In this document: positions 25,619 through 35,048 of the stretch, piece by piece
Layout of the letters: the number at the start of each line of letters is the position of its first letter
Numbering within the stretch: the first letter of the stretch is position 1
Source of the DNA: Haloarchaeobius litoreus
Lineage (GTDB): Archaea > Halobacteriota > Halobacteria > Halobacteriales > Natrialbaceae
Length of the DNA stretch: 64,000 bases
Assembly (NCBI RefSeq): GCF_024495425.1
Contig: NZ_JANHJR010000001.1
Span: 558,001 to 622,000 of the forward strand
Direction: 5' to 3'
Program-made: the position numbers and the translations under genes
Notes under the pieces: model-generated
What the model saw: only the letters and a program-made list of their open reading frames with translations
The model's database searches: none
Told to the model about the DNA's origin: nothing

Positions 25619-26779
25619 ATGGTAGGCCCAACGGAACGCGTGCGGGCGGTAGAGCGGTCGAGTATCAGGGTGATGTTCGATCTTGCTGAGCGCCACGACG
25701 GTGACCTCGTCAGACTGGAGGTCGGTGAACCGGACTTCGACACGCCGGCACACGTCGTCGACGCCGCCAGCGACGCCGCCCGCGCGGGCCACACCCACTA
25801 CACCGCGAACGCCGGTCTGCCCGAGTGCCGTCGCGCCATCGCCGAGACGATGCGCGACAGCTACGGCGTCGACCACGATCCGAGCGAGATCTGCGTCACC
25901 GTCGGCGGGATGGAGGCGCTCCACCTCGCCGTGCTCGCGACGGTCGGCCCGGGCGAGGAGCTCGTCGTCCCGGGACCGACGTGGCCGAACTACGAGACAC
26001 AGGCCACCCTCGCCGACGGCGAGTTCGTCGAGGTGCCGATGCCCGCCGAGGACGGCTACGCGCTCGACGCCGACCGGGTCATCGACGCGATGACCGAGGA
26101 GACCGCCGCGGTCGTCCTCACCACCCCGTCGAACCCGACCGGGCGCGTGTTCGCTCCCGAGGAGTGCCGCGCGGTCGTCGCCGCGGCCGCCGAGCACGAC
26201 GCCTACGTCATCGCCGACGAGGTGTACCTCGGGCTGACCTACGACGGCGAGCCGACGGGCATCGCCGCACACACCGGCCACCCGGACCACGTCCTGACGG
26301 TCGGCTCCTGCTCGAAGACCTACGCGATGACGGGCTGGCGGCTCGGCTGGCTCGCCGGGGACTCACATCTCGTGGACGAGGTCATCAAGACCCACGAGTC
26401 GACGACGGCCTGCGCCTCGACCATCGCCCAGCACGCCGCCATCGCCGCGCTCACCGGCCCGCAGGAACCCGTCGACGACATGTACGACGCCTTCGAGTCG
26501 CGCCGCGACCTCGTCGTCGACCGCATCGACGCCATCGACGGCCTCACCGCGCCGCGACCCGAGGGTGCGTTCTACGCCTTCCTCGACCCGGACGTGGAGG
26601 ACGACCTCGACCTCGCGAAGTTCCTCCTGCGCGAGCACGGCGTCGTCCTCGCGCCCGGCAGCGGCTTCGGCGACACCGGGAAGGGGAAGCTCCGGCTCTC
26701 GTTCGCCAACTCCGAAGCACGGCTCCACGAGGGCTTCGACCGGCTGGAGGCCGGGCTGCGGGCGTACCGGAACCGGTAG
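25619..26779 (+). CDS. Class I/II pyridoxal-phosphate aminotransferase
   Basis: This 386-residue fold-type I aminotransferase resembles aspartate aminotransferases. The Schiff-base lysine is Lys233 in GSCSKTYAMTGWRLGW. Other family blocks are LEVGEPDFDTP, HYTANAGLPECRRAI, NPTGRVF and ADEVYLGLTY, with a substrate-carboxylate arginine region KLRLSFANSEARL near the C-terminus. Substrate preference is not evident. Confidence 0.92.
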   Translation: MVGPTERVRAVERSSIRVMFDLAERHDGDLVRLEVGEPDFDTPAHVVDAASDAARAGHTHYTANAGLPECRRAIAETMRDSYGVDHDPSEICVTVGGMEALHLAVLATVGPGEELVVPGPTWPNYETQATLADGEFVEVPMPAEDGYALDADRVIDAMTEETAAVVLTTPSNPTGRVFAPEECRAVVAAAAEHDAYVIADEVYLGLTYDGEPTGIAAHTGHPDHVLTVGSCSKTYAMTGWRLGWLAGDSHLVDEVIKTHESTTACASTIAQHAAIAALTGPQEPVDDMYDAFESRRDLVVDRIDAIDGLTAPRPEGAFYAFLDPDVEDDLDLAKFLLREHGVVLAPGSGFGDTGKGKLRLSFANSEARLHEGFDRLEAGLRAYRNR

Positions 26780-26875
26780 ACGCACTGGATTTTCGCCACC
26801 GGTTGCTGTGGCGCGCGGCTGGCGAGACCCTGCGAGCGGTGCGCGGGGCGTCAGCCCTCGAAACGCCACGAAATC

Positions 26876-27604
26876 TCAGCCCATCCGTTCGCCACCGTTC
26901 ACGTTCAGCGTCTCCCCGGTCACGAACGTCGCGTCCCGCAGGTAGGCCGCGGCCTCCGCGATGTCCCCGGGCTCCCCGAAGTGGCCGACGGGGATCCCCG
27001 CCATCTCCTCGGCCTTCTCCTCGGGCGTGCGGTCGGCGGTCATGTCCGTCTCGATGTGTCCGGGTGCGATGGCGTTCACCCGGATGTCGGGCGCGAAGTC
27101 GCCCGCGTGACTCCGGGTCAGCGAGATGAGGGCACCTTTCGAGGCGGCGTAGTGGCACTCGATGGGTGCGCCGGTGTGGGCGAGGATGGAGGAGACGTTC
27201 GTCACGGAGGGGTCGTCGTCGGACGCCTCCAGATACGGGAGTGCGGCCTTCGTGACGTTGAACGCGGAGTTGACGTTCACGTCCATGATGCGGTCGAAGT
27301 CGGCGGGCGAGAGCGACTCGGTGTAGACGTGCTGGTCGATGCCGGCGTTGTTGACGACGTGGTCGACGCAGCCGAACGCGTCGGCCGCGGTCTCGACGAG
27401 GCGCGAGGCCGCGTCGGGGTCCGACACGTCAGCGCCGACGACGACGGCGTCCTGCCCGCGCTCGCGGACGGCGTCTGCGACCTCCGCGGCGGCGTCCTCG
27501 CTGGAGTGGTAGTTCACCGCGACGTCGTAGCCATCGCTGGCGAAGCGAAGCGCGATTGCTCGACCGAGACCTCGTGAGGAGCCCGTGACGACTGCTGCTG
27601 GCAT
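26876..27604 (-). CDS. Short-chain dehydrogenase/reductase, FabG-like
   Basis: This 242-residue SDR has the cofactor motif TGSSRGLG (residues 7-14), NNAG, the catalytic Ser-Tyr-Lys set (NVSSILAHTG, HYAASKGAL) and a C-terminal NVNGGERMG. It is close to 3-oxoacyl-reductases; in haloarchaea such enzymes often act in acyl-CoA/PHA or polyol metabolism, so the substrate remains open. It converges with the aminotransferase gene. Confidence 0.88.
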   Translation of the reverse strand: MPAAVVTGSSRGLGRAIALRFASDGYDVAVNYHSSEDAAAEVADAVRERGQDAVVVGADVSDPDAASRLVETAADAFGCVDHVVNNAGIDQHVYTESLSPADFDRIMDVNVNSAFNVTKAALPYLEASDDDPSVTNVSSILAHTGAPIECHYAASKGALISLTRSHAGDFAPDIRVNAIAPGHIETDMTADRTPEEKAEEMAGIPVGHFGEPGDIAEAAAYLRDATFVTGETLNVNGGERMG

Positions 27605-27661
27605 ACCGGCACCACGTGGCCCGGTCCCTTCGTGGTTCGGGTCGCGGAAGCGGGGCGCTCC

Positions 27662-28657
27662 TCAGCGGGTCCGCGAGGCCCTGTCCGTCGACGGCTTCCA
27701 CGCCGTCGCGACGTCGTCCTGACCGACGTCGCTGTCGACCGTCTCGTACGCCAGCTGGTCGTCCTCGACCCGGGTGACGAGCCCCGCGTTCCGGAGCTGT
27801 TCGAGGTGGGCGAACGCCTCGCCGGCTCCGAACTTCACGTGGTAGCCCGCCATCTCGCCGAACAGCTCCTCGGCCAGCGCCCACGGCGTCGCCGGTTCGA
27901 CCGTCGCGAGCGCGGCGAGCGCGCGGCCCGAGCGTTCGCGGTGATGTGCGCGCAGTTCCGCGACGCGCGGCGCGAGCGGGAACGACTCGCCGTGGCCGGG
28001 ACGGGCCAGTTCGACCCGCGATTCGAGCCGCGAGAGGGTCCGGCGGTAGGCCGTCAGCGGGTCGCTCTGTCGGGTGTCGCCGCCGCCGACGTTCGGCGTG
28101 CAGGTCCGCAAGATGGCGTCGCCGACGAATCCCACGTCGTCGACGACGAAGGCAGCGTGTCCGGCGGTATGGCCCGGTGTGTGGAGGACGTCCACGCCCG
28201 CCACGGTGTCGCCGTCGGCGAGTTCCCGCACGGGCACCTCGTCGGGCACCGGCGAGGGGCTGTCGAAGTCGACCAGCGACGCGACCTGTTCCGAGGGGAC
28301 CCCCCAGCGTTCGAGCGTCGCGGCGTCGCGCTCCAGTCGGCGCTCGCGCTCGGCCGCGTAGTCGCCGACGAGCGGTGCGTCCCGCTCGTGCATGGCGAGG
28401 GTCGCGTCGGCGGCCTCGCGGAGTCTCGCCGCGTTCCCGGTGTGGTCGGCGTGCCAGTGTGTGACGAGGACGTGTTCGATATCTTCGACAGCGAGCCCGG
28501 CGTCCGCGATGCCGTCGACGAGGCGGTCCCACGCCGACTCGGTCGGTGGTCCGGGGTCGACGAGTATACCCCTGTCTGGAAGCAGGTACGCGCTGTTGCC
28601 GCCCTCGGCGCTGCCGTCCGACCCACCGGACACCTGTATCCGTCGTACGTCTGCCAT
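27662..28657 (-). CDS. Metallo-beta-lactamase-fold hydrolase with C-terminal winged helix
   Basis: This 331-residue protein has the N-terminal MBL motif HWHADH (His67, His69, Asp71, His72), further ligands in HTPGHTAGH and PGHGE, and a C-terminal helical/winged segment at about 245-310 (PWALAEELFGEMAGYHVKFG... LEQLRNAGLVTRV), as in LACTB2-like haloarchaeal hydrolases. LACTB2-type enzymes can be ribonucleases or thioesterases. The start at 28657 (MADVRRIQV) is used because the long in-frame extension upstream is only the complement of the next gene. Confidence 0.85.
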   Translation of the reverse strand: MADVRRIQVSGGSDGSAEGGNSAYLLPDRGILVDPGPPTESAWDRLVDGIADAGLAVEDIEHVLVTHWHADHTGNAARLREAADATLAMHERDAPLVGDYAAERERRLERDAATLERWGVPSEQVASLVDFDSPSPVPDEVPVRELADGDTVAGVDVLHTPGHTAGHAAFVVDDVGFVGDAILRTCTPNVGGGDTRQSDPLTAYRRTLSRLESRVELARPGHGESFPLAPRVAELRAHHRERSGRALAALATVEPATPWALAEELFGEMAGYHVKFGAGEAFAHLEQLRNAGLVTRVEDDQLAYETVDSDVGQDDVATAWKPSTDRASRTR

Positions 28658-28765
28658 CGAGTGGTCGTGACCACGGGCGGTCGGCGGAAACGTGTTCCGG
28701 GTCGACACGCCGACTCCTGTCGGCTTTCCGGTACATCTATGGTGGTGCCTCCGAATCTCTGTGGC

Positions 28766-29899
28766 ATGTCCCTCCACGCAGTAGACGAACTCGACGACGC
28801 GATCGACGTGACGAAGGGGTTGCTGTTCCCCGTCGACATGTGGCTTTGGCTCAAGCTCGCGCTCGTCACGCTGTTCGTCGGCGGCGGCGCAGGCTTCCCG
28901 TCCTACGCGTTCAATTTCGCCGGGTCGACCGGCGGCGATGGCGGTGGCGGCGGTGGCGGACCCGGGTTTGGCCTGACCGACGGCGAGTTGCTCCTCGTCG
29001 CCGGCGGGCTCGTCGTCGCAATCCTCGGGTTCTTCCTCCTGTTCGGCGCCCTCGGTGCCATCATGGAGTTCGTCTTCGTCGAGGCGCTCGTCGGCGGCGA
29101 GGTCCGGATCAGACGCGACATCGGCGAGTACTGGCGGCGCGGGCTCCGCCTGTTCGGCTTCCGCCTCGCGGTGAGTCTGCCGATGCTGCTGGTCGTCCTC
29201 GCCGTCGTCGCCGCGTTCCTGTTCCCCGTCCTGCTCGGTGGCGGGTTCGAACTCGGCATCATCCTGCTGCTGGCCGCGGTCCCGCTCGTCTTCATCCTCG
29301 CGTTCGTCGTCGGCATCGTCAACGGGTTCACGAGCGTCTTCGTCGTGCCGGTGATGCTCGCCGACGACTGCGGCGTCCTCGACGGCTGGCGGACCCTCTG
29401 GCCGTCGCTCACGGACGAGACGGTGGAGTACATCGGATTCGCCGTCATCAACTACGTCATCCGGCTCGTGACCGGGACCGCAGCCACGATGGTCCTCGGC
29501 GTGACCGCACTCGTGCTGCTCGTCCCGGCCGCCCTCTTCGTGTTCGGCGTGCTGGCGGTCCTCCCGGCTGCACCGGGCCTGCTCGCGGTCGCCACGTTCG
29601 TCGTGGTCGGTGCCGTCTACCTCGTCGCGCTGTTCGCCGTCTGGGCCGTCGTACTGGTTCCCATCGAGTCGTACCACCGCTACCACGCGCTGCTCGTCCT
29701 CGGTGACCTCCTGCCGGACTACGACCTCGTCGCGGACCGGCGGCCGGCGGAGAAGGGCGGCTCCGGTGGCGCTACCCCGGACGACGACGGTCCGGGCGGG
29801 TTCGACGAAGACGCCGACGGCTTCGGCGACGACCGGGACGACGGCTTTGACGACGACCGGGACGACGGCTTCGGCGACGGCTCGCCCGGTCCGGTGTAG
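28766..29899 (+). CDS. Multi-pass membrane protein with acidic repeat tail
   Basis: This 377-residue protein has about six hydrophobic stretches (LLLVAGGLVVAILGFFLLFG, SLPMLLVVLAVVAAFLF, LGIILLLAAVPLVFILAFVV and others), a Gly-rich loop at about 53-66 and a hydrophilic tail with imperfect repeats of DDGFDDDRDDGFGD. It looks like a haloarchaeal-specific membrane family of unknown function. ATG 28766 sits close to the divergent MBL gene, so the two promoters share about 110 bp. Confidence 0.75.
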   Translation: MSLHAVDELDDAIDVTKGLLFPVDMWLWLKLALVTLFVGGGAGFPSYAFNFAGSTGGDGGGGGGGPGFGLTDGELLLVAGGLVVAILGFFLLFGALGAIMEFVFVEALVGGEVRIRRDIGEYWRRGLRLFGFRLAVSLPMLLVVLAVVAAFLFPVLLGGGFELGIILLLAAVPLVFILAFVVGIVNGFTSVFVVPVMLADDCGVLDGWRTLWPSLTDETVEYIGFAVINYVIRLVTGTAATMVLGVTALVLLVPAALFVFGVLAVLPAAPGLLAVATFVVVGAVYLVALFAVWAVVLVPIESYHRYHALLVLGDLLPDYDLVADRRPAEKGGSGGATPDDDGPGGFDEDADGFGDDRDDGFDDDRDDGFGDGSPGPV

Positions 29900-29958
29900 G
29901 CCGTCCACGACCCGTCAGGGCCCCTAGACTGAAGCGACGACCAGCCGATGCTGCCCCT

Positions 29959-31146
29959 ATGACCGACGACGAGGACGCTTCGACACCGTACGGTCGACAC
30001 CGCCAGACGACGGTCTACACGACCGGGATGCTCACCGGGAACGTCCCCGACATCCCCGTCGACCCGGACCGGCTTGCGGAGCACGCCGAGGAGGAGCTGG
30101 ACGGCCGGGCGTACGACTACGTCGCCGGCGGGGCCGGCGGCGAGTCCACGATGCGGGCCAACCGGCGGGCGTTCGAGGACTACCGCATCGTCCCGCGAGT
30201 GATGCGTGACACTGGGACACGGGACCTCTCGACGACCGTGCTCGGCCAGGAGTTCGCGGTCCCCGTCCTGCTCGCCCCCATCGGCGCGCAGGGAATCATC
30301 CACGAGGACGGCGACATCGCGAGCGCCCGCGCGGCGGCACGGTGGGACGTCCCGTACGTCTGCTCGACGCAGGCCTCGGAGCCGCTGGAGGACGTCGCCG
30401 AGGCGCTCGGTGACACCCCGAAGTGGTTCCAGCTCTATGCCAGCGAGGACCGCGACCTCACCCGGAGCCTCGTCGAGCGTGCCGAGGACGCGGGCTACGA
30501 TGCCATCGTCGTCACGCTCGACACGCCCCACCTCGGCTGGCGCGAGCGCGACCTCGACCGCGGGTTCCTCCCGTTCCTCGACGGCGACGGCATCGCGAAC
30601 TACACCAGCGACCCGGTGTTCCGCGACCGCCTCGACCAGCCGCCCGAGGAGAACCCCCGCGCCGCCGCTCAGGAGTTCGTGCAGGTGTTCTCCGACGCGA
30701 CGCTCATCTGGGGCGACCTCGGCTGGATTGCGGAGCTAACCGACCTCCCGGTCGTCGCGAAGGGTATCCTCCACCCCGAGGACGCGAGAGCGGCCCTCGA
30801 CCACGGTGCAGAGGGGGTCGTCGTCTCGAACCACGGCGGCCGACAGGTGGACAACGCCGTCGCCGCGCTGGACCAGCTCCCTCGAATCGTCGAGGCCGTG
30901 GACGAGGACGCCACCGTCGTCTTCGACTCGGGCATCCGCCGCGGCGCGGACGCCGTGGTAGCGCTCGCGCTCGGGGCGGATGCGGTCTCGCTCGGGCGTC
31001 CCTGGGTGTACGGGCTCGGGCTCGCCGGCGAGGACGGCGTCGCGAGCGTCTGCGAGAACTTCCTCGCGGACCTCGACCTGACGGTCGCGCTCGCCGGCTA
31101 CGACGCCGTCGACGACATCGACGAATCCGCCCTACGTACCAGCTGA
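29959..31146 (+). CDS. FMN-dependent alpha-hydroxy-acid oxidase (lactate 2-monooxygenase-like)
   Basis: This 395-residue FMN protein resembles lactate 2-monooxygenase, which oxidises (S)-lactate or related 2-hydroxy acids. Seen motifs are RRAFEDYRIVPRVMRD, VLLAPIGAQGIIHEDGD, WFQLYAS, VAKGILHPEDA and the active-site block SNHGGRQVD with catalytic base His292. The C-terminal FMN-phosphate region is [20 protein letters not shown]. It is soluble with no signal peptide. Confidence 0.9.
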   Translation: MTDDEDASTPYGRHRQTTVYTTGMLTGNVPDIPVDPDRLAEHAEEELDGRAYDYVAGGAGGESTMRANRRAFEDYRIVPRVMRDTGTRDLSTTVLGQEFAVPVLLAPIGAQGIIHEDGDIASARAAARWDVPYVCSTQASEPLEDVAEALGDTPKWFQLYASEDRDLTRSLVERAEDAGYDAIVVTLDTPHLGWRERDLDRGFLPFLDGDGIANYTSDPVFRDRLDQPPEENPRAAAQEFVQVFSDATLIWGDLGWIAELTDLPVVAKGILHPEDARAALDHGAEGVVVSNHGGRQVDNAVAALDQLPRIVEAVDEDATVVFDSGIRRGADAVVALALGADAVSLGRPWVYGLGLAGEDGVASVCENFLADLDLTVALAGYDAVDDIDESALRTS

Positions 31147-31207
31147 CGCCACGGTCGCGTGCCGCGACACCCGACCGGTGTGATAGGTAATCACTAACCG
31201 GAACGCA

Positions 31208-31213
31208 TTTTTT
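31208..31213 (+). terminator. Oligo-T termination signal
   Basis: A run of six T residues about 60 bases after the hydroxy-acid oxidase stop and 22 bases before the rhodanese-like lipoprotein is consistent with termination of the upstream transcript. Confidence 0.4.
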
Positions 31214-31235
31214 GTTTCGGCAGAACGGGGCTGAT

Positions 31236-32147
31236 ATGAAACGACGCGCGTTGCTCACGTCAGGTACCCTCGCACTGGGGAGCCTCGCGGGCTGTCTCGG
31301 CCGTGGTGACGACGGTGAACCAGCCCCCGCGACAGCCACGGACGCCCGGACGCAGACCAGTGGCGGGACCGACACGAACACGCCACAGGAGATCGGTGGC
31401 GACGGGACCGAATCCGGCGGGTCGTCGGGCTCGCCGCGGGAGGTGACCGCGAACCCCGGCGACCCGAACCCGACCGACGGCTTCGCACCCGAACCGGACG
31501 CCGTCCCGGCGGCGCGTGACATCGACACGTCGAGCTACGAGACCCTCGAAATCGAGGGCGAGCAGATCCAGCTCGCACCAATCGGGGACGTCCACTACTG
31601 GTGGGCCCGGCAGGAGGCTCGCATCGCCGACGCCCGGGGGCTGAGCCAGTACCGCGAGTCGCACATCCTGGGCGCGGTCGCGAGTCCGGTCGGGACCGAA
31701 ATCGACGACACCTTCGTCGGCGACTGGGCGACCGACGAGCGCATCGTCTGCTACTGTGGCTGTCCGCATCACCTCTCCTCCATGCGGGCGGCGGAGCTCC
31801 AGTCGGCCGGCTACGAGAACGTCTACGTCATCGACGAGGGGTTCTTCGAGTGGGTCGACCAGTCCTACCCCGTCGTCGGGGCGGACGCGTCGAACCGCAC
31901 TCTGTACCGCATCGAGGGTCGGACGCGACCGCGCTACGCCGGCGAGATGGTCGTGGCGCATCACGTCGGGAGCGACCGGGTGGAGGCCGCCCCGGTCAGG
32001 CGCGACGGCACCTACGAGATCCACGTCCGGTTCGCGGACGTGACGCCGGACTCCCGGCTCCGGGTCGAGACACCGGCCTACGCCGTCACGGCGACGCTCC
32101 AGGAGCTGACGAGCAGCGTCGTCACGGCGCGGTTGGCCGAGGACTGA
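31236..32147 (+). CDS. Lipoprotein with rhodanese-like domain
   Basis: This 303-residue exported protein starts with MKRRALLTSGTLALGSLAGC (Tat signal, Cys lipobox). After a Thr/Gly/Asp-rich linker comes a rhodanese-like fold at about 105-215 (ADARGLSQYRESHILGAVASP... GYENVYVIDEGFFEWVDQSYPV). The active-site loop reads CYCGCPHHLSS, with two Cys and two His in place of the usual CxxGxR, so metal binding is as plausible as sulfur transfer. A beta-rich C-terminal domain follows. ATG 31236 is chosen from the signal. Confidence 0.8.
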   Translation: MKRRALLTSGTLALGSLAGCLGRGDDGEPAPATATDARTQTSGGTDTNTPQEIGGDGTESGGSSGSPREVTANPGDPNPTDGFAPEPDAVPAARDIDTSSYETLEIEGEQIQLAPIGDVHYWWARQEARIADARGLSQYRESHILGAVASPVGTEIDDTFVGDWATDERIVCYCGCPHHLSSMRAAELQSAGYENVYVIDEGFFEWVDQSYPVVGADASNRTLYRIEGRTRPRYAGEMVVAHHVGSDRVEAAPVRRDGTYEIHVRFADVTPDSRLRVETPAYAVTATLQELTSSVVTARLAED

Positions 32148-32291
32148 CAGACCCTTCCACCGTCAGCACGACGGTCGGTGGCTCCCCCGGGCGCTTTCGA
32201 TTCTTCCGTCTTCGTCGGTCGCTGTTTGGGAAAGTATGACTACGACCGACAAATACCATAGTTTATCACCATCGGCTCCTGTCGGTGTGGT

Positions 32292-35048
32292 ATGCGACGG
32301 CGTGACTTCCTGACGGCGCTGACGGTGGCGACATCGACCACGGCACTCGGCCGACGGGCGGCGGCCGAGGTTCGCGAGACGACGGCGACGACGGTCGACG
32401 CGCTGGAGTTCGACTCGTCTGCCAGTCTGCTCGACTCGAACGGCAACTACCTCACCGACGACTCCCGCATCGCCGTCAAGGCCGAGACGACGGCGCTGAA
32501 CGAGGATTCGGACGGCAACGGCGACGCGACGTACTACGACGCCTCGACGGACATCCCCCTCGTGACCGTCGACGGGGACGTGGTCGGCTTCGGCGCGACG
32601 CTGGTCTCGAACCAGGCGAACTTCCGCAGCGGCAACGAGGAGTTCGTCCTGAACGTCTTCGACGCCCACCTCGGCGGGAGCGGGAGCGTCCTCTACGACG
32701 AGGGCCACGACCAGTACCACAGCCTGAACGACTTTTCGAACATGGCAAACTACGCCGAGAACGACGGCTACACGGTCGCGGCGACGACCGACCTCGCCAC
32801 CGACCTCCCGTCAGCCGACGCGCTCTGGCTCACCGCGCCGTCGACCGCGTTCACGTCGAGCGAGAAGTCCGCGCTCTCGTCGTTCGTCGCGAACGGCGGC
32901 GCGGTGTTCATCTTCGACCGGGCGGACTACAGCGACTTCGACGAGACGGCGAACCTGAACGACGTGGCGAGCGCGCTCTCGCTCGCGTTCCGGTTCAACG
33001 ACGACCAGGTGACCGACGACACGAACAACGGCGGCGCGTACTACAAGCCGACGACGACGAGGTTCGACACCGGCTTCGGCTACTTCGCGGACCGGCCGGG
33101 GATGGAGATCGACCCCGACGCGACCCACGTCGTGGACGTGACGAGCGTGGCAGACGGCGACACCTGCGACGTGCAGTTCGACTCCGGTCGGGTCGAGAAT
33201 GTCCGCATCCTCGGCATCGACACGCCCGAGAAGGAGCAGTACCAGCAGTACGAGCGGACCCAGGAGTGGGAGGGCATCGAGTCGCTGACCTACCTCGCCG
33301 ACGAAGGCGCGGCAGCGACGACGTTCGCCCAGAACGAGCTCTCGGGCGAGACCGTCGAGGTGAGCTTCGACGACGCAGAGGCGGGCATCTTCGACGAGTT
33401 CGACCGTCTCCTGGGGTACATCCACTACGACGCCGACGCCGACGGGGTCCGCGACGAGTTCTACAACTACCGGGCCGTCGAGCAGGGCTACGCCCGGCTC
33501 TACTCCTCGGCCTTCTCCAACCACGCGAGCTTCTTCCAGGCCGAGCAGGCCGCCCGGAGCGAGGGGCTGAACGTCTGGAGCCAGAGCGACCCGGCGACCA
33601 GCAGCGAGATACGCAACGGGAGCGTCAGCGAGCTGTTCTTCCCGACGGCGGCCAGCGTCCGGACGGCTGCCGGGGCCATCGACGCCGCACGTGTGCCCGT
33701 CCTCGCCGGGACGAACGCGAGCCAGACCGAGTCGCCGACGGTCACCTACACCGACATCCCGCTCGTCGGCGTGGATTCGGACGCGAACGTCGCACTCGTC
33801 GGGGCGCCGCTCATCGACGAGTCCTACGAGCAGGCCGAGGGGTACGCCGTCGACACCTCGGGCTACGGCAACTTCGCGTTCCTCTCGAACCTGCTCGACG
33901 AACTCTCGGACGTGGGCGGCCCGGTGCTCGTCGACGGCGGCCACGGACAGTTCGCGAGCGACTCCGCCATCGCGGGCGAGGACGCCGCCTACTACCAGCG
34001 CTATCTCGAGGGCGTCGGCCTCGGCTTCGAGCAGATCAACGACCTGAGCGAGAGCCGGCTGGACGACGCGCGGGCACTCCTCGTCGCCACGCCCTCTGAG
34101 GGGTTCACGACGAGCGAGGTGGATGAGCTGAAGGCGTTCCGCGACGCCGGCGGCGCGGTCGTCCTCGTCGGCTCCGGGAACGCGGCCGCCAGCGCGCGGT
34201 CGAACCTCAACTCGCTCGCAAGCGACCTCGGCAGCGACCTCCGCATCAACGACGACCAGGTCGTCGACAGCACCGACAACGTCGACGGCGACCAGACGGT
34301 CCCGACGACGACCCGGTTCGACACGTCCTTCCCCTATTTCTCGTCGTTCAGCGCCGACGACACGCACCTCTCGGTCGTGCAGGTCCACGCCGACGGGAGC
34401 ACGCTGAACGACGAGTTCGTCGTCTTCCAGAACGACGGCGACACGGCGGTCGACCTCTCGGGCTACGTCGTCGAGGACGCCGCCGGCTACGACTACACCG
34501 TCCCGTCCGGGGTCACGCTCGACGCCGGCGCACAGGTCACGCTGCACACCGGCTCCGGCACCGACACCGGCACCGACCTCTACTGGGGCTCGGGCTCGCC
34601 CGTCTGGAACAACACCGGCGACACCGTCTACCTGCTCGACGACGCCGCCGCGACGGTGCTCTCTCGAACGTACGCCGGCGATGGCTTCGACGAGACCGAC
34701 GGCGGCGGCGGCACCGGCGGCAGCATCGCCGTCGATTCGGTCCACGCCGACGCCGCCGGCAGCGAGTACGACAACCTGAACGACGAGTACGTCGTGTTCA
34801 CGAACCCCGGCGATTCGGCCATCGACCTCACCGGCTACGCCGTCGAGGACGCGGCCAGCACCCACTACGACTTCCCGTCCGGCTTCAGCCTCGACGCGGG
34901 CGCGACGGTCACGCTGCACACCGGCTCCGGCTCCGATACGAGCACCGACCTCTACTGGGGGTCGAGCTCACCCGTCTGGAACAACGCCGGCGACACCGTC
35001 TACGTCCTCGACGACGGCGGGACGACGGTCGTGAACTACAGCTACTGA
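32292..35048 (+). CDS. Secreted thermonuclease with lamin-tail domains
   Basis: This 918-residue Tat-exported protein (MRRRDFLTALTVATSTTALG) has, in order: a domain at about 40-270 of the kind that detects whether a value lies in a GATase-like fold (VLYDEGHDQYHSLNDFSNMA), a staphylococcal-nuclease domain at about 280-440, a second copy of the first domain type at about 470-680 (VLVDGGHGQFASD), and two lamin-tail (LTD) repeats at about 690-790 and 815-918. Nuclease residues are conserved: Arg305, Asp310, Glu313 (VRILGIDTPE) and Arg372 (EFDRLLGYI). It should degrade extracellular DNA or RNA. The tail repeats end in near-identical WNN(T/A)GDTVY blocks. Confidence 0.85.
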   Translation: MRRRDFLTALTVATSTTALGRRAAAEVRETTATTVDALEFDSSASLLDSNGNYLTDDSRIAVKAETTALNEDSDGNGDATYYDASTDIPLVTVDGDVVGFGATLVSNQANFRSGNEEFVLNVFDAHLGGSGSVLYDEGHDQYHSLNDFSNMANYAENDGYTVAATTDLATDLPSADALWLTAPSTAFTSSEKSALSSFVANGGAVFIFDRADYSDFDETANLNDVASALSLAFRFNDDQVTDDTNNGGAYYKPTTTRFDTGFGYFADRPGMEIDPDATHVVDVTSVADGDTCDVQFDSGRVENVRILGIDTPEKEQYQQYERTQEWEGIESLTYLADEGAAATTFAQNELSGETVEVSFDDAEAGIFDEFDRLLGYIHYDADADGVRDEFYNYRAVEQGYARLYSSAFSNHASFFQAEQAARSEGLNVWSQSDPATSSEIRNGSVSELFFPTAASVRTAAGAIDAARVPVLAGTNASQTESPTVTYTDIPLVGVDSDANVALVGAPLIDESYEQAEGYAVDTSGYGNFAFLSNLLDELSDVGGPVLVDGGHGQFASDSAIAGEDAAYYQRYLEGVGLGFEQINDLSESRLDDARALLVATPSEGFTTSEVDELKAFRDAGGAVVLVGSGNAAASARSNLNSLASDLGSDLRINDDQVVDSTDNVDGDQTVPTTTRFDTSFPYFSSFSADDTHLSVVQVHADGSTLNDEFVVFQNDGDTAVDLSGYVVEDAAGYDYTVPSGVTLDAGAQVTLHTGSGTDTGTDLYWGSGSPVWNNTGDTVYLLDDAAATVLSRTYAGDGFDETDGGGGTGGSIAVDSVHADAAGSEYDNLNDEYVVFTNPGDSAIDLTGYAVEDAASTHYDFPSGFSLDAGATVTLHTGSGSDTSTDLYWGSSSPVWNNAGDTVYVLDDGGTTVVNYSY

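Noticed and set aside
28658-29908. Long minus-strand N-terminal extension of the metallo-beta-lactamase gene
   Set aside because: It is the complement of a clear membrane protein gene and has shadow-like composition; the family start is at 28657.
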